Below, piece by piece: positions 40,824 through 49,586 of a stretch of 64,000 nucleotides of DNA. Source of the DNA: CAVXJN01 sp963762165 (GTDB lineage: Bacteria; Pseudomonadota; Gammaproteobacteria; JASBUN01); contig CAVXJN010000004.1 of assembly GCA_963762165.1 (NCBI GenBank), positions 62,001 to 126,000 on the forward strand. The letters run 5' to 3'. Under the pieces are notes generated by a model that was given only the letters and a program-made list of their open reading frames with translations, was not told where the DNA came from and did no database searches. Numbering within the stretch: position 1 is the stretch's first letter; every line of letters starts with the position of its first letter. The position numbers and the translations under genes are program-made.

Positions 40824-40848
40824 AGCTGCGTATCCTTCGGCTGTTCCG

Positions 40849-41439
40849 TCAGGGACTCTTTTTGTACACAGACTGCAACATGACCCGCGCGTTCGTGGTT
40901 CCACCTACGGCGCGTGCCGTGATGCGAAACATCTGCGGGCATGGCGACGGGTTCGCGGCGCAAGTCACGGCAGTTTCTGGCGCTGTAACCTGCGGTCCTA
41001 TGTATTCGATGATATAGAGGGGCGCGCTTTGGACGTAGGTCAGGGCGGTGGTTGCCGTGCGGTGGCGATTGTTGGTGCTCCACACATTCAGCGCGGCGTT
41101 TTTCCAGACATCATCGGTGCCGGCGGAGGACGGTGCGCATAAACCATCGGCGAAACCGCCGGTGCAAGTGGCACTGAAATCGTTGCCGGCGACCGGGTTG
41201 TACGCATCTGTCGGCAAGTTGGCGAAGTTCGCTGATTGGACGTAGGCTTCGCCTTCGCGCAATGCGGTCTCGGCGGCCTGGAATGCGATTTCGCGATCGC
41301 GGCTGTTACCCGCCATGCGTTCTTCCAAGGAGGTGCTCGACATGCCGGCGACGCCCAGCACGGTCAACACCAGGAGAATCAACAGCGCGATGACCATGAC
41401 CGCACCGCGTTGACGGGAGGCAGTGTGCAGCGTGTTCAT
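40849..41439 (-). CDS. pilX: Type IV pilus assembly protein PilX
   Basis: 196 aa. The N terminus QRGAVMVIALLILLVLTVLG, followed by GMSSTSLEERMAGNSRDRE and AFQAAETALREGE, is the PilX signature. As usual for PilX it lacks the classical GFTLIE box. It ends next to the small exported gene and starts directly at the pilW stop, so translation is coupled. Confidence 0.92.
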   Translation of the reverse strand: MNTLHTASRQRGAVMVIALLILLVLTVLGVAGMSSTSLEERMAGNSRDREIAFQAAETALREGEAYVQSANFANLPTDAYNPVAGNDFSATCTGGFADGLCAPSSAGTDDVWKNAALNVWSTNNRHRTATTALTYVQSAPLYIIEYIGPQVTAPETAVTCAANPSPCPQMFRITARAVGGTTNARVMLQSVYKKSP

Positions 41440-42687
41440 TTAGCGCACCCCCATGTTGCGAAGCTTGATGGTCGAGGTATAGACGCGGCGCAGTCGCCGA
41501 TCGTCAACCGGGTTGATTGTCGTGGCGGTTGCGGCGGTGGCGCCAGCCAGCATATACGTACCTGTATCGGTGCTGGTGCGGGCGTTGTCCGGGGTCCGCA
41601 TCAATAGTGAAATGCGAATACTGACGACTTTCGAAAAATCTGTAACTGCATCGGCGGTTACATAGCGGTTCGGTAACCCCGAGGTCGCCGATCCGGCCGC
41701 ATCCGTATCCTCGCCGTACAGGATTTGCATGCTCTCGACGTTGTCGATCAGTTCATTTGCGCTACCGTTGTTTTCGCGGTAGTACAACGCCGGCGCGCCG
41801 CTGGAGCCGACACCGATGTAGTAAGCGGTGGTGGTCATCTTCAGGATTTGCCCATCCTTATCGAACTTCTCATCTGCCGGTGCGCTGGCGCCTCCCCATG
41901 AGCTCACGGCATTACCAGGAACAAACGACGAGCTTGAAGTGCCTGAGTGGACCGCATTCGCGCAATTCGACGCAGTTGCGCAAACGCCACTACCTGAAGT
42001 CTGGAGGTTGGTTATTTGGAATACGCGCGACTTCGTGCAATCTGTGGCTACGACAACATCACCCGCACATAGGCCACTAATCTGGTCGCTGCCATCCGAA
42101 CAAGCGCCAACCACCTTGCTGGTTTGTTCGATAAACATCTGCGCGCTGTTGTTGTTTTTGTCGATCTTAATTGTATCTGGGCCCGCGGCACGGACGATCA
42201 GTACGTCGGTACCCGGAACGACACTGCCCAGCAGATAGCTCGGCAGTGTGGTCACGGTGGCAGTGCTCGATGAACTCCACCCGGATGCGGTAGCACCGCT
42301 GGCGGTGGGATTGGTGGCGGTAATGTTATAGGTCGCCCCAAGGCCGGTACCGCTAGCTTCGTAGCCTTCGACATAGAGATCGAAGTTCCAGCGCGCGTCC
42401 GTATTGCTGTTCAGCGTGTTGGTCAGCGTTCCCATTTCACCGGTGGAGCATGCAAGAAACCCGGCCTCCCTTGCGCGCCGACCGATGAAGTGCATGGCGT
42501 AGCGACCGTTTTCCTGAACCCGGGACAAACCATCCTGCATGCGGTAGGTGGCCTTCGAGGCAACAAATACCTGCACGATGCCCGCCAACAAAACCAAGCT
42601 GATGGTGATCGCCACCATGATTTCCACCAGGGTCATACCCTGTTGGCGCCGGAAACGGTAAGAATCGCGGAAACGAGCGCTGTTCAT
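41440..42687 (-). CDS. pilW: Type IV pilus minor pilin PilW
   Basis: 415 aa from the ATG at 42687. A basic leader leads to the prepilin motif G/MTLVEIMVAITISLVLLAG, then the PilW-type QDGLSRVQENGRYAMHFIGR. It overlaps the pilV stop by 4 bp (ATGA). A priming-complex minor pilin. Confidence 0.92.
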   Translation of the reverse strand: MNSARFRDSYRFRRQQGMTLVEIMVAITISLVLLAGIVQVFVASKATYRMQDGLSRVQENGRYAMHFIGRRAREAGFLACSTGEMGTLTNTLNSNTDARWNFDLYVEGYEASGTGLGATYNITATNPTASGATASGWSSSSTATVTTLPSYLLGSVVPGTDVLIVRAAGPDTIKIDKNNNSAQMFIEQTSKVVGACSDGSDQISGLCAGDVVVATDCTKSRVFQITNLQTSGSGVCATASNCANAVHSGTSSSSFVPGNAVSSWGGASAPADEKFDKDGQILKMTTTAYYIGVGSSGAPALYYRENNGSANELIDNVESMQILYGEDTDAAGSATSGLPNRYVTADAVTDFSKVVSIRISLLMRTPDNARTSTDTGTYMLAGATAATATTINPVDDRRLRRVYTSTIKLRNMGVR

Positions 42688-43181
42688 AGGACGGCCTTGA
42701 TCTGCATGTTTTTGGTGCCGGGCGACGTGCCGCTGCGGTTGCGTACCGCCTCGCGGTCGGCCTTCTCGTCGTTCCATTGCACCTGAATCGTGACAGTGGG
42801 CGGCGTGCTGCCGTTGGTGGAGATCACTCCGTTGCCGCCTGGCAATCGTTGCGCGAGAGCCTGGCTCCACTCGTAGAGGTCGTAGTCTTTCATGGCGGAG
42901 GCGCTGCAGTTCGAACTCGCGCCGGCGCAGGAAGCGGCTGATGGAGAGGTCGCATTGGTATCGATGTTGTATGCGCCGCTCTCCGCGGCTACTCGGTTGG
43001 CGCGCATGCGGTCGAGAATGTCGTAGGCGAGAATGGTCGCCTGGCTGCGGCGCTCCGCGCTGTCGTTGAGTTTCAGTGCCGTCATCTGCAGACCTGCAAG
43101 GCCGAGCAAGCCGATGGACAGTATCAGCAGGGTGATCAACACCTCGATCAGCGTGAATCCGCTTTGTTTGGTTGTGCGCAT
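42684..43181 (-). CDS. pilV: Type IV pilus modification/minor pilin PilV
   Basis: 165 aa. Prepilin motif QSG/FTLIEVLITLLILSIGLL, followed by GLAGLQMTALKLNDSAERRS as in PilV. Coupled to pilW by a 4-bp overlap. Confidence 0.9.
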   Translation of the reverse strand: MRTTKQSGFTLIEVLITLLILSIGLLGLAGLQMTALKLNDSAERRSQATILAYDILDRMRANRVAAESGAYNIDTNATSPSAASCAGASSNCSASAMKDYDLYEWSQALAQRLPGGNGVISTNGSTPPTVTIQVQWNDEKADREAVRNRSGTSPGTKNMQIKAVL

Positions 43182-43219
43182 GTCAGCGAAGCTTCCTCAT
43201 GTATCGCTTTTCCTGTGCA

Positions 43220-43678
43220 TCAGCACGTCAGGTCTGCGGATTGGGCGCGCCCCGTGCGTGCGATGCCGATCCGCTTCCCGGTTTCTCCCGTGCGCCCGTC
43301 GCAGACATCGAACGACGGTGTACCGCCTCCGTCCACGGCGCCGCGGCCATTGAACTGCAACGAATTCACCGTGCCTGCAATGGTCTGATCGCCGTCCACG
43401 GCTTCGAAGGTACGGATGACCTGTCCACCGGCGCTTACCGTCCAACCGCCGCTCCAGTCGGTGGTGCCGCTCGTGGCGGTGACCGTCACCAGGCCGTTGC
43501 GCTTGATAGCTTCGCCGCGCGCCAGGTTCAGGCTTCCCAGCAATTCGGTGGCACTGCCACTGAGCCGATTGTTGGCCACCATGTCGCGAAAGCTCGGTGC
43601 GGCCAGGGCCACCAGAATCGCTGCGACCGCGAGGGTGACCATCAATTCGATAATCGTGAATCCGCTATGGTTCTTCAT
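43220..43678 (-). CDS. fimT: FimT/GspH-type minor pseudopilin
   Basis: 152 aa from the ATG at 43678. Prepilin motif SG/FTIIELMVTLAVAAILVA, then APSFRDMVANNRLSGSATEL and NLARGEAIKRN, typical of FimT/FimU/GspH. First gene of the minor-pilin operon; its promoter should lie in the 189-bp gap shared with thiO. Confidence 0.9.
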   Translation of the reverse strand: MKNHSGFTIIELMVTLAVAAILVALAAPSFRDMVANNRLSGSATELLGSLNLARGEAIKRNGLVTVTATSGTTDWSGGWTVSAGGQVIRTFEAVDGDQTIAGTVNSLQFNGRGAVDGGGTPSFDVCDGRTGETGKRIGIARTGRAQSADLTC

Positions 43679-43867
43679 GAGTCTGTGTATAACCTCGGCA
43701 CTCCGTGAAGTCATTTCAAAGCCGATGAACCGAGGGGATTTACCGATGAACGGCCAAACTCTCGGTGTTCGATGTATCCCCGGCCCCCATGACGCGGCAA
43801 GCGTTGCGTCTGTTATCATCGAATTCCTGTCGCGAAACCGTGAACTCATCCCGAGATCGGCACCACC

Positions 43868-44965
43868 ATGCAAGATTGCATCGTCATCGGCGGCGGCCTG
43901 ATCGGCATGCTGACCGCCCGCGAACTGGCCATCGCCGGTGTGCGCGTGCACCTCATCGAACGCGGCGCGATCGGTCAGGAAGCCTCGTGGGCAGGCGGAG
44001 GCATCCTGTCGCCGTTGTATCCGTGGCGCTACGGCGATGCCGTCAGCCGCTTGGCCGCCTGGGGACAACCCCGTTATCGGGCGTTGGCCCGAGAACTGGA
44101 GGCCGAGTCCGGCGTCGATCCCGAGTGGACGCCCTCCGGCATGTTGTTACTGGACGTCGGTGACGAAACCGATGCCGAAGCGTGGAGCGGCCGATTCGAT
44201 GTCAAGCTCGAACGGGTTGCTAGTGGAGGTTGCCAAATCCTGGAGCCGGGACTGGCGCTAGGCGATGCCGTCGGCGTGTGGATGCCCCAGGTGGCGCAAG
44301 TGCGCAATCCCCGTCTGGTGCAGGCATTGCGCGGCGCGCTGGCGAGCCATGGCATCAGCAGCGAGGAGCACACGCCGGTGGAATCGGTGCTGATCGAATC
44401 CGGGCGCGTATGCGGAGTACGGGTGGCCGGCCAAGTGCGCCCTGCCGAGCGGGTGATCATTGCCGGCGGCGCCTGGAGCGGCGAATTGTTGCGCCGTATC
44501 GGCCGAGCGCTGCCGATCGAGCCTGTCCGCGGGCAAATGATGGTATTTCGAGCCGAGCCCGGCGTGGCCAGGCACATCATTCTAAATGAAGGTCGTTATC
44601 TGATTCCCCGGCGCGACGGTCATGTGCTGGTGGGCAGCACCCTGGAACGAGTGGGGTACGACAAATCGACCACCGACGAGGCGCGGCGCAGTTTATACCA
44701 GGCTGCCGTGGATATGGTGCCCGCGCTGGCGGGCTATCCCGTCGAGCGTCATTGGAGCGGCCTGCGCCCCGGCTCTCCGGACGGCGTGCCATTTATCGGA
44801 AAGGTTAGAAATATCAATGGGCTATACGTGAATTCCGGTCATTTCCGAAATGGCGTGGTGTTGGGGCCGGCCTCTGCACGGTTGCTCGCCGACCTGCTGT
44901 TGGGTCGGGACCCGATTGTCGATCCGGAGCCCTATAGGGCCGCCTTGTCGGCGACGGTAATGTGA
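43868..44965 (+). CDS. thiO: Glycine oxidase ThiO
   Basis: 365 aa. The FAD-binding motif VIGGGLIGMLTARELA, the DAO-family ASWAGGGILSPLYPWRY and the C-terminal GLRPGSPDGVPFIGKV and NSGHFRNGVVLGPASA identify ThiO. It oxidises glycine to the imine used for the thiazole of thiamine. It stands alone here, without other thi genes. Confidence 0.9.
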   Translation: MQDCIVIGGGLIGMLTARELAIAGVRVHLIERGAIGQEASWAGGGILSPLYPWRYGDAVSRLAAWGQPRYRALARELEAESGVDPEWTPSGMLLLDVGDETDAEAWSGRFDVKLERVASGGCQILEPGLALGDAVGVWMPQVAQVRNPRLVQALRGALASHGISSEEHTPVESVLIESGRVCGVRVAGQVRPAERVIIAGGAWSGELLRRIGRALPIEPVRGQMMVFRAEPGVARHIILNEGRYLIPRRDGHVLVGSTLERVGYDKSTTDEARRSLYQAAVDMVPALAGYPVERHWSGLRPGSPDGVPFIGKVRNINGLYVNSGHFRNGVVLGPASARLLADLLLGRDPIVDPEPYRAALSATVM

Positions 44966-45037
44966 CGGACAGGCTCCGAGCTGCGCCGGTTCAAAGCTGT
45001 GGATTCTGTGAAATAGTCTGAAAAATCAAGCAATACC

Positions 45038-45076
45038 GGACATAGACTTCTTCTAATGTTTATGTCTATACTGTCC
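45038..45076. promoter_or_regulatory. Possible operator of the Irr-like gene
   Basis: An interrupted inverted repeat: GGAC + ATAGAC on the left and GTCTAT + GTCC on the right, with a 3-nt bulge in the right arm. It ends just before the ATG at 45080. It could be a self-regulatory site of the Fur-family protein; it does not match the classic Fur box. Confidence 0.35.
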
Positions 45077-45079
45077 GAT

Positions 45080-45520
45080 ATGATCCAGGAACACGCACAT
45101 CGCCAGCTCGATAAGCAGACGATCACAGAGGTACTGCAGGCGCATCATATTCAGCCTACGCAGCAGCGCCTTGAAATCGCCCAGCTGATGCTCGCGCAAC
45201 CGCAGCACATGTCCGCGGAGCAGGTCCTGGCGGCCGTCAATACCAAAGGGAATGTGGTTTCCAAAGCCACTGTCTACAATACCCTGGGCCTGTTCGCGGC
45301 CAAAGGATTGGTGCACGAAGTGATCGTAGATCCGAACCGGGTGTTCTACGATTCCAACACCACCCCCCACCACCATTTCTACAACGTCGATACCGGCGAA
45401 CTGACCGACATCCAGGTGGGCGAAGTTGGAATCAACAATCTGCCCCAGCTTCCTCCGGGCACCGAGCCCGACAGTGTGGAAGTGATCATCCGCGTACGCC
45501 CCGAACGCAGCCGCGTCTGA
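45080..45520 (+). CDS. Fur-family regulator of the Irr type
   Basis: 146 aa from the ATG at 45080; an in-frame ATG at 45056 would lie inside the inverted repeat. Winged helix: PTQQRLEIAQLMLAQ, VSKATVYNTLGLFAAKGLVH. The dimer domain has VFYDSNTTPHHHFYNVDTGE, LTDIQVGEVGINNLPQLPPG and VEVIIRVRPE. This HHH cluster plus the IANLP-like and xVIIRxR tail is the pattern of alphaproteobacterial Irr, not of Fur, which has Cys pairs here. Irr responds to iron through haem. No Cys zinc site is present. Target genes are unknown. Confidence 0.8.
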   Translation: MIQEHAHRQLDKQTITEVLQAHHIQPTQQRLEIAQLMLAQPQHMSAEQVLAAVNTKGNVVSKATVYNTLGLFAAKGLVHEVIVDPNRVFYDSNTTPHHHFYNVDTGELTDIQVGEVGINNLPQLPPGTEPDSVEVIIRVRPERSRV

Positions 45521-45598
45521 CGCCTCCCGTCTCCACCCCGCTTTCAGTTTCGTTTATACTGCGCCTTCCCTCGGGCAGGTGCCCAGCCGATTCGCCAT

Positions 45599-45674
<76 letters not shown>

Positions 45675-45752
45675 TTCATTGCGCGGTTACTGCCTACGCC
45701 CGCGACCGCACCAAGATTGCGAGTCACCGCTGATTTAACTCTATCCTCTTTC

Positions 45753-45796
<44 letters not shown>

Positions 45797-45859
45797 GCGC
45801 GCGCTACAGCTTTGTCCATTCATTGGTTCCACATTCGCAATGTCGGTGTCCGCAATGTG

Positions 45860-46183
45860 CACGGTCGCGGTTTCGCCATGATGGCTGACGACGTACGTAC
45901 TTTGGCGAGCCGAACCCAGTCTTCGACTGAGGAGATCGATCAATGCCAGGGCAATGCTCAAGGAGATCTCGGCGGCCGTGACAGCCATCAGCGATCTGAA
46001 TCTGCAAATCGTCAACGCGACGGAACAGCAGGGCTCAGTCAGCGAAGAAATCAGCAATAACGTCGAGCGCATTCGTACCGCGGTCTCGGTACTCGACGGC
46101 CACGCGGCGCAAACGGCTAGTGCTGGTATGCCACCGCAACCGTGGCGGACGATCTGAGCCGGGCGGTCAGCGCCTTCAAGGTC
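45860..46183 (+). pseudogene. Chemoreceptor (MCP) C-terminal remnant
   Basis: Starts abruptly inside the signalling hairpin (HGRGFAMMADDVRTLASRTQ, SSTEEI). It changes frame near 45945 (LKEISAAVTAISDLNLQIVN, ATEQQGSVSEEISNNVERIR) and again near 46125 (TATVADDLSRAVSAFKV). No stop follows the AFKV end that closes intact relatives. The 5' two thirds are missing. It is related to, but clearly different from, the receptor at the left edge of the window. Confidence 0.85.
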
Positions 46184-46545
46184 TGCCCCCTTGCCGTAGT
46201 TTTTCCCCTTCAGGCCCAACCCACTGGGTCCCGTGAGCACCGGCTTTGCGCATTTCTCAATTTGACTGTTCGACGATCGGAAAGGCGTGTCCACATAGGG
46301 CGTCGCGCAGTCTGTTCCCGGATGACGCTGGCAAGCATGATGCCTAGAGAGGGGCTCGTAGAATTGCGCCGCCGGCACCGGCGCTGAACTCGGCCGGCCG
46401 CGTGATTCTGCTTCGCCCTCCCGTCATCACCCCTCACAATTTCCCCCAGCGCGCTACGATTAGGGTGGCGGTCAGGCCGGCTGCGACAGGCCCAGGCCGC
46501 CGGGGCGCACGGACTTGTGCGCTAATCCTTTGTGATGGCGCGCTT
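46184..46545. other. Intergenic stretch without a supportable gene
   Basis: Between the receptor remnant and the palindrome before the oxygenase operon. Short open frames show no motifs. At 46370-46379 there is a 10-bp match (CGCCGGCACC) to the 3' end of tRNA-Thr. Confidence 0.5.
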
Positions 46546-46574
46546 ACCGAATGTTTCGGACAGAAACATTCGGT
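46546..46574. promoter_or_regulatory. Perfect 12-bp-arm palindrome, candidate activator site
   Basis: Arms ACCGAATGTTTC and GAAACATTCGGT are exact complements around a 5-bp centre (GGACA). No T tract follows. It lies about 110 bp upstream of a sigma-54-like promoter, the usual distance for an enhancer-binding protein. No regulator gene for it is in the window. Confidence 0.55.
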
Positions 46575-46682
46575 TCTTCGGGGCCGTGTCGAACTGACAC
46601 AGTTCCCGCCAACACATCTCCGGGGATCGGGGGCCTCTGGGGATTTCTATTTGATTCAGGCACCTATGAAGGGACTCTGGGC

Positions 46683-46698
46683 TGGCACAGAACGTGCG
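46683..46698 (+). promoter_or_regulatory. Sigma-54-type promoter of the oxygenase operon
   Basis: TGGCAC at 46683-46688 is a perfect -24 box. GTGC at 46694-46697 keeps the GG-to-GC offset of 12 bp, with one weak position in the -12 box. The predicted start is near 46709, leaving a leader of about 42 nt to the ATG at 46751. Confidence 0.5.
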
Positions 46699-46750
46699 TC
46701 AGAGTTCACGAAACTAACCCGAGACACGCGTTCGCAGGAGGTGATCATCC

Positions 46751-47959
46751 ATGTCACGCAATTCCACACAATGGCATACGAAGCCCAATTTGCCGGACAC
46801 CCACTACGTGGATACCGCAATCTATACCAGTGAAGAGCTGTTCCACGAGGAGCAGGAGAAAATCTTCAATAAAGTATGGATTATCGCTTGTCACGAAAGT
46901 GAGATACCGAACAAATTCGACTACCGGACTTTCCATCACCCCGGCGGGGAAAACCTGATCATTGTACGTGGTGATGACAACAAGGTTCGCGCTTTCTACA
47001 ACATCTGTCCTCATCGCGGAAACACGATTCTTTACGATCCAGCCGGCAATGCCAAGCGCATGACCTGCATTTTCCATTCATGGTCGTTCGACACCAAGGG
47101 CGAATGCGTCGACATCCCGCGCGGCACCGAAGGTTATGGCGAGCGTTATTGCAAAGGCGATGCGTCGCTACGCGAAGTCAAATGCGACATGGGCTACGGC
47201 GGCTTTGTATGGGTGAACATCGACGATAACTGTATGCCGCTGAAGGAATACATCGGCGACGCACTGGGCCTGCTCGAAGAATCCTTGGAGCCGGAACTCG
47301 AAGTGTTCAGCTATCACAAGGCGATCGTGAATACGAACTACAAGCTTTGGCACGACACCAACAGTGAGTTCTATCACGACTTCTTGCACTACTTTAACCG
47401 CATCACGGGCATGATGCAGCCGGGCTATTACGACCGTATGTATACGGGCTACAAGAACGGACATGCTTCGGTCGGTTCGATGGAAGTGAAGTACGACGCC
47501 TACGAAGGCAGCGCACAGCGCGGTGTCGGTTGGCCTGGCCTTGCTCCCGGCGGTTGGCTGCTGATCGATCTGTTCCCGGGTATGACCTACAACCTGCGCA
47601 CTTCGGTACTGCGGATGGATACCGCAATCCCGCTGGGTCCGAACAAGGTCATCATTGAATTCCGCGGTCTTGGCCTGAAGAGCGACAACGCCGAGCAGCG
47701 CGCCGAGCGTATTCGGGACCACAACACCATCTGGGGTCCCTTCGGACGCAACCTCCATGAAGATCTTCTTGCCGTTCATGGTCAAGGTCGCGCCATGCAG
47801 GAGGGAACCGACAGCAAGTGGGTGATTCATGGACGCGAAGAGGGCAATACGATCCATGACGAAATCGGCATGCGCCATTTCTACGCGGAATGGAGCCGCC
47901 TCATGGGCCGCAAGGCATCAAACCCGAGCGAGCCGGCTGGGAAGTCGGAAGCTGCCTGA
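46751..47959 (+). CDS. msmA: Rieske oxygenase alpha subunit, methanesulfonate monooxygenase-like (MsmA)
   Basis: 402 aa, about 46 kDa. An unusually complete Shine-Dalgarno (AGGAGGTGATC) ends 4 nt before the ATG. The N-terminal Rieske domain has ligands Cys86, His88, Cys106 and His109 (CPHRGN; CIFHSW). The catalytic domain carries WHDTNSEFYHDFLHYF with Glu206, His209 and His213 as likely bridge and iron ligands; the histidine spacing is H-x3-H instead of the common H-x4-H. A carboxylate in NLHEDLL is a candidate third ligand. Size, partners and the adjacent C1 genes fit MsmA of methylotrophs, which hydroxylates methanesulfonate to give formaldehyde and sulfite. Homology alone would also allow a generic aromatic-ring-type dioxygenase; the substrate is inferred. 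Confidence 0.75.
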   Translation: MSRNSTQWHTKPNLPDTHYVDTAIYTSEELFHEEQEKIFNKVWIIACHESEIPNKFDYRTFHHPGGENLIIVRGDDNKVRAFYNICPHRGNTILYDPAGNAKRMTCIFHSWSFDTKGECVDIPRGTEGYGERYCKGDASLREVKCDMGYGGFVWVNIDDNCMPLKEYIGDALGLLEESLEPELEVFSYHKAIVNTNYKLWHDTNSEFYHDFLHYFNRITGMMQPGYYDRMYTGYKNGHASVGSMEVKYDAYEGSAQRGVGWPGLAPGGWLLIDLFPGMTYNLRTSVLRMDTAIPLGPNKVIIEFRGLGLKSDNAEQRAERIRDHNTIWGPFGRNLHEDLLAVHGQGRAMQEGTDSKWVIHGREEGNTIHDEIGMRHFYAEWSRLMGRKASNPSEPAGKSEAA

Positions 47960-47968
47960 GACGGAATG

Positions 47969-47999
47969 CGGTTGCGGGAGCGCAAAACTCCCGCAACCG
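47969..47999. other. Strong hairpin between oxygenase alpha and beta genes
   Basis: 12-bp perfect stem (CGGTTGCGGGAG / CTCCCGCAACCG) with a 7-nt loop, 9 nt after the msmA stop and without a T run. It is likely an mRNA stabiliser or partial terminator that raises alpha-subunit mRNA over downstream genes. The stem core GCGGGAG / CTCCCGC recurs after the binding-protein gene. Confidence 0.65.
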
Positions 48000-48045
48000 A
48001 TCAAGCAGTCGTGATTGCAAATTGAGTCGTGAGGAGAATTTGGCA

Positions 48046-48507
48046 ATGAATCCCCGTGAACAAGTCGAAAGCCTAGTCTATCGGTCGTGCATGGCTTTGG
48101 ACGACTCGAATTTTGATGAATACCTGAAATTGTGCGACGACGGGTATCACTACAAGATCACCGCATATTCGCCCGAGATCAGAAAGGAAATGACTTGGCT
48201 GGAACATGACAAGTCAGGTATGAGTCAGTTGTTCAAACAGCTGCCACGTCATAACAGCGATAGCTCGCCGTTGAGTCGCCACGCGACCATCTACACCGTC
48301 AATTTCAACGACAAGAACGACGAGGCCGAAGTCGTGTCGGCGTTGCAAGTGTTCAAAACGACGTTGGACGGCGGCACCACGGAACTTTACGCCGTCGGCA
48401 AGATGCACGACAAAATCAAGCTCAACGGAAATGGCGCAACGCTCGTCAGCCGCAACATCAAGTTAGATACCCGCCAACTCGGTATCGGCCACCACGTTCC
48501 TTTCTGA
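48046..48507 (+). CDS. msmB: Rieske oxygenase beta subunit (MsmB-like)
   Basis: 153 aa from the ATG at 48046 with a GAGGAG site. It has the NTF2-like pattern of ring-hydroxylating beta subunits: an N-terminal helix (VESLVYRSCMALDDSNFDEY) and strands such as YHYKITAYSP, SRHATIYTVNF and VVSALQVFKTT, ending with a basic RNIKLDTRQLGIG. It is smaller than most beta subunits. It should form the hydroxylase with the product of the gene just upstream; the role is structural. Confidence 0.78.
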   Translation: MNPREQVESLVYRSCMALDDSNFDEYLKLCDDGYHYKITAYSPEIRKEMTWLEHDKSGMSQLFKQLPRHNSDSSPLSRHATIYTVNFNDKNDEAEVVSALQVFKTTLDGGTTELYAVGKMHDKIKLNGNGATLVSRNIKLDTRQLGIGHHVPF

Positions 48508-48528
48508 ACCGCGACCGAAGAGCAGCTG

Positions 48529-49575
48529 ATGAAGGTAGAGGTCAAAGCAAGAAACAGAGCGCTGCAGTTCACGACGGAACCGGAGGAATCGGTTCTTTAC
48601 GCGGGACTGCGCAACGCGATCAAGCTGCCATACGAATGTGCAACCGGCACTTGCGGCACTTGCAAAGCGAAACTGATTAGCGGTGATATCGAGGAGATGT
48701 GGCCGGAAGCGCCTGGAAAGAAGAATCTAAAGCTCGAGCAAGGCGAGTTTCTGATGTGCCAATGCGCGGCTCGCGACGAACTTACCATCGAAATCGCTGC
48801 ATTTCTTTCTGAAATGGACGCGGGCGCGGTCGTGCCAACGCATTTCAACGGCACGATTCGCGACAGCCGCAAGCTTACCGGTGATGTGATGTCGTTCAAT
48901 GTCGAGTTGGACCAGCCGACCGACTTCGACGCAGGCCAGTTCGTTTCACTGCGATTTCCCGGGATCGACGGGTTTCGCGGCTATTCGATGGTCAACTACG
49001 AACGGGGCGCCAAGCACCTCGAGTTCGTGGTCAAGAAGCTTGCCGGCGGAGGTTTGACAGAAAAACTGTTCAACGAGTCCCCAGACGGCGTTGAAGTCGA
49101 GATGTTCGGCCCTTTGGGTGCGGCCACTTTTTATCCGGCTATAGACAAGAATCTGCTTTGTATTGCCGGTGGCAGCGGCATCGCCGGAATCATGTCCATC
49201 CTGTCGCGCGCATCGCAGGAGGACTATTTCGCCAATCATCGCGGCTATGTGTTCTTCGGCGTACGCAGTGCCAACGACCTTTTCTACGGCGAAGAACTCG
49301 CAGGGTTCAAGGCGAAAGCTTCCGACAACCTGAAGATTGTGGTTGCGTTGTCCCATGAGGAGACCGTGCCTGATCAAGTGAAGGACAAATACCCTGGTCT
49401 GGAGTTTGATATCGGTTGGGTGCATGAGGTGGCAGGGCGTCACATGAAAGGCGCGTACGAGAACATCATGGCGTACTTGGCCGGTCCGCCCCCGGCAGTC
49501 GATGCGTCGATCCGCTTGCTCTTGCTGGAAGCCAGATTGACCACCGACTCAATCCGTTACGACAAATTCAGCTGA
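48529..49575 (+). CDS. msmD: NADH:ferredoxin oxidoreductase of the oxygenase (MsmD-like)
   Basis: 348 aa, about 38 kDa. The N-terminal plant-type [2Fe-2S] domain has Cys37, Cys42, Cys45 (CATGTCGTC) and Cys77. The FAD domain has the RxYS-type motif GFRGYSMVNY, and the NAD-binding domain has CIAGGSGIAGIMSIL and a late acidic stretch. This architecture equals that described for the 38-kDa MsmD reductase, which passes electrons from NADH to the Rieske ferredoxin. It lies 21 bp after the beta subunit gene. Confidence 0.85.
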   Translation: MKVEVKARNRALQFTTEPEESVLYAGLRNAIKLPYECATGTCGTCKAKLISGDIEEMWPEAPGKKNLKLEQGEFLMCQCAARDELTIEIAAFLSEMDAGAVVPTHFNGTIRDSRKLTGDVMSFNVELDQPTDFDAGQFVSLRFPGIDGFRGYSMVNYERGAKHLEFVVKKLAGGGLTEKLFNESPDGVEVEMFGPLGAATFYPAIDKNLLCIAGGSGIAGIMSILSRASQEDYFANHRGYVFFGVRSANDLFYGEELAGFKAKASDNLKIVVALSHEETVPDQVKDKYPGLEFDIGWVHEVAGRHMKGAYENIMAYLAGPPPAVDASIRLLLLEARLTTDSIRYDKFS

Positions 49576-49586
49576 GAGCGTATTCA

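Noticed and set aside
46546..46574. Rho-independent terminator
   Set aside because: The palindrome has no T run on either side and no gene ends next to it; its position before a promoter favours an operator.
46751..49575. Aromatic-ring dioxygenase for hydrocarbon degradation
   Set aside because: No dihydrodiol dehydrogenase, ring-cleavage or aldolase genes nearby; the neighbours are C1 and sulfonate-type transport genes, and the reductase and ferredoxin types fit Msm. Not fully excluded for lack of a tree.
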